Below are positions 1 through 5,071 of a DNA stretch of 7,069 nt, piece after piece. Positions within the stretch are counted from its first letter, which is position 1. The number at the start of each line of letters is the position of its first letter. The notes below the pieces were generated by a model that saw only the letters and a list, made by a program, of their open reading frames with translations, was not told where the DNA came from and did not search any database. The stretch comes from Bacteroidales bacterium UBA4459. GTDB lineage: Bacteria > Bacteroidota > Bacteroidia > Bacteroidales > F082. The DNA is taken from contig DGOT01000120.1 of the NCBI GenBank assembly GCA_002389465.1, positions 1-7,069 of the forward strand, given 5' to 3'. The position numbers were made by a program, and so were the translations under genes.

Positions 1-881
1 CCAATGATTTGTTTTGCTGCTGCTATTCCGGCATTAATATTGGCTTCAGCAGTTTGTGCGCCCATTTTTTTTGGGGTGAAGAAACATCTTTTTCCGAATC
101 TTTCTTCCAGTAATTCTTTGTTCTCAGGAGCAATATCCGAAACATAGTTAAAACTGTCATTTTCTTCGAATACCTGAACAAGTCCTTCTTCATCAATTAC
201 CTCTTTACGGGCTGTGTTCACTAGTATAGCGCCTTTCTTCATTTTAGATAGAAGTTTGTAATTAATTGATTTTTTCGTGTGCTCGTTGGCAGGAATATGC
301 AAGCTGATATAATTGCATGCAGCATACATTTCTTCAACACTCTTGGCAACGGTAACGCCGTCTTTTTCAATGGTTTCTTTCGGGATGAACGGGTCGAAGG
401 CAACGACTTCCATTCCAAAGCCTTGGGCAATTCGGGCAACGAGCCTGCCTACATGTCCATATGCATGAATGCCGAGTTTTTTTCCTTTCAGTTCTGTTCC
501 AGAGGTACCGTTAAAGTGATTCCGGGCCTGGTAAACCATCATTCCCAGGGCGAGTTCGGCAACGGCATTCGAATTCTGGCCGGGAGTGTTCATCACAACT
601 ACGCCTTTTTCTGTTGCTGCTGCCAGGTCAACATTGTCGTATCCGGCACCGGCGCGAACAACAATTTTCAGGTTACCAGCAGCTTCAAGAATTTCACGTG
701 TAACTTTATCGCTTCGGATGATCAAGGCGTCCGCATCTTTTACAGCTTTGGCAAATTCATCTTGGTTGTTGTATTTCTCAAAAAAGACAGCTTCATAACC
801 TGCTGTTTTCAATGTGCTCCTGATTTCGTTAACTGCTGCCGGAGCAAAAGGCTTAACGGTTGCTATGAGTACTTTAGTCAT
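1..881 (-). CDS. serA: D-3-phosphoglycerate dehydrogenase (SerA), C-terminus cut off by the window edge
   Basis: The enzyme oxidises 3-phosphoglycerate to 3-phosphohydroxypyruvate with NAD, the first step of the phosphorylated serine pathway, in the cytoplasm. I translated the minus strand from the ATG at 881; it stays open for 293 codons to the edge. Visible family marks are RAGAGYDNVD (76-85), NTPGQNSNAVAEL (98-110), the dinucleotide-binding turn LGIHAYGHVGR (136-146), NTARKEVIDEE with the catalytic Arg225 (222-232), and the DIAPE segment (249-253). Where most relatives have a catalytic His, in an HxGAxT context, this protein has Lys272 in KMGAQT. The nucleotide loop reads AYGHVG, so the first Gly of GxGxxG is Ala. 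Both traits fit my memory of the short SerA type of Bacteroidetes (about 306 residues, no ACT regulatory domain), in which case only about a dozen residues are missing here. It lies 45 bases downstream of serC on the same strand with no terminator between them, so co-transcription is inferred. A poor Shine-Dalgarno before the ATG is usual in this phylum. Confidence 0.95.
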   Translation of the reverse strand, partial: MTKVLIATVKPFAPAAVNEIRSTLKTAGYEAVFFEKYNNQDEFAKAVKDADALIIRSDKVTREILEAAGNLKIVVRAGAGYDNVDLAAATEKGVVVMNTPGQNSNAVAELALGMMVYQARNHFNGTSGTELKGKKLGIHAYGHVGRLVARIAQGFGMEVVAFDPFIPKETIEKDGVTVAKSVEEMYAACNYISLHIPANEHTKKSINYKLLSKMKKGAILVNTARKEVIDEEGLVQVFEENDSFNYVSDIAPENKELLEERFGKRCFFTPKKMGAQTAEANINAGIAAAKQII

Positions 882-926
882 GTTCGTTCTTTTTAATTGT
901 ATATGATAAATTAGTTCCTTGCTTTC

Positions 927-2000
927 TTAAAGATTTTTCTTTTCAAACTCCTGCATTGTATCGATCAGGGCACCCACACTTTCCAAAGGAAGTGCGTTAT
1001 AAGTGGAAGCTCTGAAGCCACCAACTGAACGGTGTCCTTTAATACCTACCATGCCGCGTCCTGTGGTAAAGTCGAAGAAAGGTTTTTCCAGGTTTTCATA
1101 GCCCTGGTTCATAACAAAACAGATATTCATCAACGATCTGTCGTTTGGCTCAACAACTGCGGCACGGAACAGTTGATTTCGGTCAATCTCGTCATACAGC
1201 AAATTAGCTTTGCGTACGTTTACTTTATTCATTTTCTCAATGCCTCCATTGTTTTTCAGCCATTTCAATGTTTGCAATGCAGCAAAAACTGGTAGCACAG
1301 GAGGGGTGTTAAACATGCTCCCTTTATCAATGTGGGTCTGATAGTTCATCATAGTGGGTATTTCACGACCCGATTGGCCTACGATGTCATTCTTAATGAT
1401 TACAAAGGTGACGCCGGCAGGAGCCAGGTTTTTTTGAGCTCCACCGTATATTAGGGCATACTTTGAAACATCAACGGGTCGGCTGAAAATATCAGATGAC
1501 ATATCAGCAACCAGAGGAATCGGTGAGTTTAGATCCTCTTTAATCTCTGTTCCGTATATAGTATTATTAGTTGTTATATGGAAATAATCGGCATCTTCGG
1601 GTATCGTATAATTTTTTGGAATGTAATTGAATAATTTATCTTCTGATGAAGCTACCACATCCACTTCGCCGAATAATTTAGCCTCTTTGATAGCTTTTTT
1701 CGACCAGGCACCTGTATTCAGATAAGCAGCTTTCTTTTTAAATAAATTAAATGGTATCATAGCGAACTGGGTGCTTGCACCACCGCCTAAAAACAATACC
1801 GAATATCCATCCGGGATGTGAAGAAGATATTTAAACAATTGCTGTGCTTCTTCCATTACGGCCACAAATTCTTTGCTTCTGTGAGAGATCTCCATCAACG
1901 ACAAACCTGTGCCAGCAAAATCCTTAACTGCTTCTGCAGTTTGTTCAATAGTGAACTCCGGTAATATGGACGGACCGGCATAAAAATTATGTTTTTTCAT
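927..2000 (-). CDS. serC: Phosphoserine aminotransferase (SerC)
   Basis: This PLP enzyme transfers an amino group from glutamate to 3-phosphohydroxypyruvate, giving phosphoserine; the same fold can also serve pyridoxal phosphate synthesis. The 357 residues are normal full length for the family. The N-terminus HNFYAGPSILP (4-14) is a typical SerC start and supports the ATG at 2000. The substrate-binding HRS lies at 40-42, the cofactor phosphate loop GGGAST at 72-77, the TGAW segment with the Trp likely to stack on PLP at 96-99, and VADMSSD with Asp166, which would hold the pyridine nitrogen, at 164-170. The Schiff-base lysine is Lys190 in YGGAQKNLAPAG. The C-terminal GHRSVGGFRAS (322-332) supplies further substrate-binding His and Arg residues. 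All expected key residues are present. It is the first gene of a serC-serA pair that encodes consecutive pathway steps. A TAnnTTTG box at 2033-2040 probably drives it, leaving a leader of about 25 bases. Confidence 0.97.
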   Translation of the reverse strand: MKKHNFYAGPSILPEFTIEQTAEAVKDFAGTGLSLMEISHRSKEFVAVMEEAQQLFKYLLHIPDGYSVLFLGGGASTQFAMIPFNLFKKKAAYLNTGAWSKKAIKEAKLFGEVDVVASSEDKLFNYIPKNYTIPEDADYFHITTNNTIYGTEIKEDLNSPIPLVADMSSDIFSRPVDVSKYALIYGGAQKNLAPAGVTFVIIKNDIVGQSGREIPTMMNYQTHIDKGSMFNTPPVLPVFAALQTLKWLKNNGGIEKMNKVNVRKANLLYDEIDRNQLFRAAVVEPNDRSLMNICFVMNQGYENLEKPFFDFTTGRGMVGIKGHRSVGGFRASTYNALPLESVGALIDTMQEFEKKNL

Positions 2001-2032
2001 ATCTTTTGTAATTAAGCGTTAAAAAAGTGAGG

Positions 2033-2040
2033 CAAAGATA
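2033..2040 (-). promoter_or_regulatory. Putative Bacteroidetes -7 promoter element for serC-serA
   Basis: Read on the minus strand the bases are TATCTTTG, a full match to the TAnnTTTG -7 consensus of Bacteroidetes primary-sigma promoters. Transcription would begin near 2026, about 25 bases before the serC ATG. No exact TTTG -33 element is found at the expected distance; the stretch there is a T-rich run (minus-strand reading of about 2055-2072). The assignment rests on the motif and its position only. Confidence 0.6.
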
Positions 2041-2085
2041 AGACTAAAAGCTTTTTTAAAAGAAAAAAAAAGTTAATAATTGTTC

Positions 2086-2093
2086 TAACTTTG
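2086..2093 (+). promoter_or_regulatory. Putative Bacteroidetes -7 promoter element for the acyl-CoA reductase gene
   Basis: TAACTTTG matches the TAnnTTTG consensus and ends 17 bases before the ATG at 2111, so the transcript leader would be very short, roughly 10 bases. It faces away from the serC box at 2033-2040; the two -7 boxes are 45 bases apart, so the upstream parts of the two promoters overlap in the A/T-rich tract at about 2050-2080. No clear TTTG -33 element is visible. Confidence 0.6.
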
Positions 2094-2110
2094 CAATTAA
2101 ACGCTTCAGT

Positions 2111-3184
2111 ATGATTCCGCTTAACAAAAGATTAGAAGCATTTGAGTGTCTGGGAAAAGTTCTGGTTGACATAGGAGAAAATACACCCCGTGTGGAGATT
2201 CACGACAGGGAGGTGGTGGATAGTTGTCTTGAAGTAAATAGATTGGCCACAGAGTCAACTCGTTATAACGGTTGGTTTGACGAGGTAAATGTACGGCGCA
2301 TGCTGTATTCGTTGGGCGAAAGTTTACAGAAAGAGAATCTATTACTTTGGACAGACACATACAGAACTACATTGTTGAAACAAAGAGAAGAGAAAACGGT
2401 AGGCGTAGTTATGGCTGGAAATGTGCCTGCAGTCGGTTTCCATGATTTTCTGACGGTGCTGATGAGTGGTAATAAGTTAACGGCCAAACTCTCTTCCGAT
2501 GATGTCAAACTGCTGCCTGCCATCGCAGAAATCCTTTTTAGCATTGAGCCGGGTTTTCATAAATATGTGCAATTTACTGACGGAACATTGAAGTCATTCG
2601 ACGCAGTGATAGCTACGGGCAGCAACAACACTTCCCGTTATTTTGATTACTATTTTTCAGCTTATCCACATATTATTCGTAAAAATCGGAATGGCGTAGC
2701 CGTTCTAACGGGTAATGAAACGAAAAACAACCTGCAGGGGCTGGCCGATGACATTTTCTTTTATTACGGACTTGGTTGTCGTAATGTGTCGAAGTTGTTT
2801 ATTCCGGAAGGTTATGATTTTGGCCCTCTGTTAAAGATACTGGAAAATAGGGCAGAGGTGGCTGAAAACCATAAGTACTTTAATAATTATGAGTACAATA
2901 AAGCGATCTTCCTGGTGAATGGACGTGCGCATTTCGATACGGGGAATTTACTTGCTGTGGAAGATCAGACCACGGCATCTCCTATGAGCGTCATACATTA
3001 CGAGTATTATAGTAACCCGGAGGAGTTGAAGAATATTATTGAAACGGAAGCTGAAAAAATACAGTGCCTTGTTACGGGTAGCGATTTGTTTGAAAACAGG
3101 GTGCCATTTGGGAAAACCCAGTACCCCGAATTATGGGATTATGCTGACGGAATGGACACTTTGGAATTTATACTTAGCTTATAA
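2111..3184 (+). CDS. Acyl-CoA reductase of the LuxC/aldehyde-dehydrogenase superfamily
   Basis: The 357-residue product resembles the LuxC-type acyl-CoA reductase family, which reduces an activated acyl group (acyl-CoA or acyl-enzyme) to an aldehyde with NADPH. Visible support: MAGNVPAVGFHDFL (101-114), the family nucleotide-binding segment; SGNKLTAKLSSDD (119-131); the glycine-containing VIATGSNNTSRYF (166-178); and YYGLGCRNVSKLFIPEGY (218-235), where Cys223 sits at the expected nucleophile position of the ALDH fold. There is no signal peptide or membrane segment, so it should be cytoplasmic. It is shorter than luminous-bacteria LuxC (about 480 residues), as I recall for Bacteroidetes members. 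No luciferase (luxAB), transferase (luxD) or synthetase (luxE) gene is present, so bioluminescence is not implied and the true substrate is unknown. It is divergent from serC and shares its promoter region. From memory of Bacteroidales genomes this gene is often found beside serC and a small ferredoxin gene; no ferredoxin gene lies here. The family call is firm, the biological role open. Confidence 0.85.
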   Translation: MIPLNKRLEAFECLGKVLVDIGENTPRVEIHDREVVDSCLEVNRLATESTRYNGWFDEVNVRRMLYSLGESLQKENLLLWTDTYRTTLLKQREEKTVGVVMAGNVPAVGFHDFLTVLMSGNKLTAKLSSDDVKLLPAIAEILFSIEPGFHKYVQFTDGTLKSFDAVIATGSNNTSRYFDYYFSAYPHIIRKNRNGVAVLTGNETKNNLQGLADDIFFYYGLGCRNVSKLFIPEGYDFGPLLKILENRAEVAENHKYFNNYEYNKAIFLVNGRAHFDTGNLLAVEDQTTASPMSVIHYEYYSNPEELKNIIETEAEKIQCLVTGSDLFENRVPFGKTQYPELWDYADGMDTLEFILSL

Positions 3185-3209
3185 GTTTCGGGATATGGAA
3201 TGGAAAAGC

Positions 3210-3250
3210 AACTTTTTTTTGTTACCGGTTAAATTTCTTGAAAAAAAGTT
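3210..3250. repeat. 10-base inverted repeat between the acyl-CoA reductase gene and rpmE2
   Basis: AACTTTTTTT at 3210-3219 is the exact reverse complement of AAAAAAAGTT at 3241-3250, with a 21-base loop that contains the palindrome ACCGGT. In RNA the stem would be nearly all A-U pairs and weak, and no separate T-run follows it. It could act as a poor terminator for the upstream gene or simply reflect A/T-rich intergenic sequence. Its right arm lies just upstream of the rpmE2 -7 box, where a -33 element would be expected. Confidence 0.4.
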
Positions 3251-3272
3251 AGGTTATTTAAATGAAAGAATA

Positions 3273-3280
3273 TATTTTTG
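3273..3280 (+). promoter_or_regulatory. Putative Bacteroidetes -7 promoter element for rpmE2
   Basis: TATTTTTG fits the TAnnTTTG consensus. The start of transcription would fall near 3287, leaving a leader of roughly 25 bases that is A-rich and lacks a strong Shine-Dalgarno. An exact TTTG -33 element is absent. With the terminator at 3597-3625 this box makes rpmE2 look like a single-gene transcription unit. Confidence 0.55.
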
Positions 3281-3312
3281 CACCCCCAAATTTCAAGGAA
3301 AATTAAACAGAA

Positions 3313-3576
3313 ATGAAAAAAGATATTCACCCTACTAATTACAGGTACGTTGTTTTTAAAGACATCTCTAACGATTATGCTTTTCTTACAAGATCGACTG
3401 TTGAAACGAAAGAAACTGTTAAGTGGGAAGATGGCAAGGAATACCCGTTGGTGAAACTGGAGATTTCTCATACTTCGCACCCGTTCTTTACAGGTAAAAT
3501 GAAACTTGTTGACACGGCAGGTAGAGTTGACAAATTTAAAAACAGATACAAAAAACACTACGAAAAGAAGCAGTAG
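3313..3576 (+). CDS. rpmE2: Ribosomal protein L31, type B (zinc-free form)
   Basis: L31 is a small protein of the large ribosomal subunit that contributes to the bridge with the small subunit. The 87-residue product has the type B signature: the N-terminal MKKDIHP, then TVETKETVKWEDGKEYPLVK (28-47), then EISHTSHPFFTGK and KLVDTAGRVDKFKNRY. It contains no cysteine at all, so it lacks the CxxC zinc-binding motifs of the C+ form, and the strongly basic tail ends KKHYEKKQ. The length is normal for type B. The ATG at 3313 is chosen because the sequence matches the family from its first residues; an overlapping longer frame that begins at 3039 is a shadow. Translation ends with two tandem TAG codons (3574-3579). 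In Proteobacteria and Firmicutes the zinc-free paralogue is often under Zur control, but in Bacteroidetes I believe it is usually the only L31, and I see no Zur-like operator here. Confidence 0.96.
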   Translation: MKKDIHPTNYRYVVFKDISNDYAFLTRSTVETKETVKWEDGKEYPLVKLEISHTSHPFFTGKMKLVDTAGRVDKFKNRYKKHYEKKQ

Positions 3577-3596
3577 TAGAAACACACCGTACGTTG

Positions 3597-3625
3597 AACC
3601 CTTGCTCTGGCGAGGGTTTTTTTTT
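3597..3625 (+). terminator. Rho-independent terminator after rpmE2
   Basis: AACCCTTGC (3597-3605) pairs with GCGAGGGTT (3610-3618) around the loop TCTG. This is a nine-base stem with one T-G wobble, and it is followed at once by T residues to 3625 (nine Ts counted from 3617). It begins 20 bases after the first rpmE2 stop codon and should separate that unit from the GlmU-like gene downstream. Confidence 0.9.
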
Positions 3626-3693
3626 GTTGCAGGCAACATAATCATTATAAATTCGTAACATTGTAACGCGGCTGATTAAATATTTAAGGGATT

Positions 3694-4872
3694 ATGAATT
3701 TCATACTTTATGATGGACGGTGGCGGGAACATCTTTTGCCTTTCACTCTTACGCGGCCAATTGGTGAAATCAGGGTGGGCATTACAACCATAAAAGAGAA
3801 ATGGGAATTGCTTCTGGATTCTCAGGTGTCGTTTCTGACACAGGAATACCTGCAACAGAAATATCCGTTGGTTATAAAAGACGATAATGTACTTATTGAA
3901 TCGTCAATAATTCCCACGAAAGAACTCGTAACAGAAATACTTGCTTTAAATAAGGGTGCAGCACTTACAAGCAACGGAGAAGTGGTTGCCGTGAGATGCA
4001 AAACTGTAACTGTTAATGACAATCCTTTTGAAGGTAATTATAAGCTTGTTGAAACGGGCCTCAAGTTTCTTGCAATACAGTATCCTTGGCATATCTACAA
4101 ACTGAACCCGGAGATTATTAAGCAGGATTTTAACAGGATCACGGCAGGGAGGAAATCCATGCCAGTACCCGATGGGGTATTCGTTTCAGGAGATTCGGGT
4201 ATGCTGTTTATAGAAGAGGGGGCCAACATTAAATTTTCTTCCATCAACACAGAAGAAGGACCTGTTTATATCGGAAAGAGTGCCCGGGTGATGGAAGGAA
4301 GCAAAATACGCGGACCTTTTGCTCTCTGCGATCATGCAACGGTAAAGATGGGAGCAAAAATCTATGAAGGAACGACTGTAGGCCCTTGGTCGAAAGTGGG
4401 AGGGGAAGTCAGTAATTCAGTAATTTTTGGCTACAGCAGTAAAGCTCATGACGGATACCTGGGAAATTCGGTGATCGGTGAATGGTGCAATCTTGGTGCC
4501 GACACGAATACGTCCAATCTAAAAAATACTTATGAAGATATTCGTGTATGGTCGTTTACGGAGCAGTCGTTCATAAATACAGGCGAGCAGTTTTGCGGAC
4601 TGCTAATGGCAGATCATTCTAAGTCAGGCATCAACACAATGTTCAATACGGGAACGGTAGTAGGCGTTTTCTGTAATATATACGGAGCCGGTTACCAACG
4701 CACCCTGATTCCGTCTTTTTCATGGGGAGGAACCCATGGCTTCAAACTATATAACCTGAATAAGTTGTATAAAGTTGCCGAAGCTGTAATGATGCGTAGA
4801 GGTTGTGTGTTCGACGAAACAGAAAAGGATATTCTAGCTTATCTCCACCGGAATACAATTGTCAGGAAATAA
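3694..4872 (+). CDS. GlmU-like protein: putative sugar-phosphate nucleotidyltransferase with a left-handed beta-helix acyltransferase domain
   Basis: The 392-residue product belongs, as far as I can judge, to the Bacteroidetes GlmU-family proteins annotated as UDP-N-acetylglucosamine diphosphorylase / glucosamine-1-phosphate N-acetyltransferase, which would supply UDP-GlcNAc for peptidoglycan and lipopolysaccharide in the cytoplasm. The N-terminal part starts MNFILYDGRWREHLLPFTLT, continues RPIGEIRVGITTIKEKWE (21-38), and is shorter than in classical GlmU (about 456 residues in all). It does not show the usual GxGTRM pyrophosphorylase loop. From about 170 to 345 there are hexapeptide-type repeats of a left-handed beta helix: VYIGKSARVMEGSKIRGP (191-208), ATVKMGAKIYEGTTVGPWSK (215-234), NSVIGEWCNLGADTNTSNLK (258-277) and GTVVGVFCNIYGAG (320-333). 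The ATG at 3694 gives the expected family start. It sits between the rpmE2 terminator and lon; I found no perfect TAnnTTTG upstream, only the one-mismatch TAACATTG at 3656-3663. Membership is clear, while both enzymatic activities are inferred from the family. Confidence 0.85.
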   Translation: MNFILYDGRWREHLLPFTLTRPIGEIRVGITTIKEKWELLLDSQVSFLTQEYLQQKYPLVIKDDNVLIESSIIPTKELVTEILALNKGAALTSNGEVVAVRCKTVTVNDNPFEGNYKLVETGLKFLAIQYPWHIYKLNPEIIKQDFNRITAGRKSMPVPDGVFVSGDSGMLFIEEGANIKFSSINTEEGPVYIGKSARVMEGSKIRGPFALCDHATVKMGAKIYEGTTVGPWSKVGGEVSNSVIFGYSSKAHDGYLGNSVIGEWCNLGADTNTSNLKNTYEDIRVWSFTEQSFINTGEQFCGLLMADHSKSGINTMFNTGTVVGVFCNIYGAGYQRTLIPSFSWGGTHGFKLYNLNKLYKVAEAVMMRRGCVFDETEKDILAYLHRNTIVRK

Positions 4873-5071
4873 CAGGCATTTTGTAAATAGGTTTGAGTTT
4901 CACTGAGTACAAAACGGTGTGGCATGTTAATTGACAATATACAAGGAAGCGATATAAAATACTCATTTTGGGTTTTAATTGCCTTTGTAAAGTGCAGAAA
5001 TACAGTATTATAGATTGTTGCGCATTATTTAGACTGACAAATTGACGGAATAGCATACAGAAAGTGGAAAT
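4873..5071. other. 199-base intergenic region between the GlmU-like gene and lon
   Basis: No supported gene lies here; the only frame across it (minus strand, 4862-5056) has no recognisable features and no ribosome binding site. It contains a weak 7-base inverted repeat, TTTTGTA at 4879-4885 with TACAAAA at 4908-4914, without a T-run, so I do not call a terminator. It has no perfect TAnnTTTG box. Near matches are TCATTTTG (4963-4970) and TGCCTTTG (4980-4987), each with one mismatch. A TTGACA/TATAAA pair is listed separately. The gap is long for a simple operon, so lon probably has its own promoter. Confidence 0.5.
4931..4958 (+). promoter_or_regulatory. Candidate -35/-10 type promoter upstream of lon
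   Basis: TTGACA at 4931-4936 is followed after 16 bases by TATAAA at 4953-4958, a layout like the sigma-70 promoters of E. coli. The primary sigma factor of Bacteroidetes normally prefers a different consensus, so this may be chance in A/T-rich DNA or a site for an alternative sigma factor. A start near 4965 would leave a leader of about 105 bases before the lon ATG. Confidence 0.25.

Noticed and set aside
279..896. A 205-codon plus-strand open frame opposite serA, with a nested 70-codon frame
   Set aside because: It lies wholly opposite a well-conserved serA reading frame apart from a few bases; the translation is rich in Cys and Phe with no recognisable domain, as expected of an antisense shadow.
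3039..3338. A 99-codon plus-strand frame overlapping the end of the acyl-CoA reductase gene and the start of rpmE2
   Set aside because: It is a different frame from both real genes, crosses the intergenic promoter region and has no recognisable content.
3229..3645. A 138-codon minus-strand open frame across rpmE2 and its terminator
   Set aside because: It runs antisense through the conserved L31 gene and the terminator hairpin, and the product is a low-complexity Phe/Val-rich string without family resemblance.
4879..4914. A 7-base inverted repeat after the GlmU-like gene as a possible terminator
   Set aside because: The stem is short and mostly A-T, the loop is 22 bases, and no T-run follows, so it does not meet a reasonable standard for an intrinsic terminator.
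4862..5056. A 64-codon minus-strand frame filling the gap before lon
   Set aside because: There is no ribosome binding site or promoter facing it, no recognisable domain, and it overlaps the stop codon of the GlmU-like gene.
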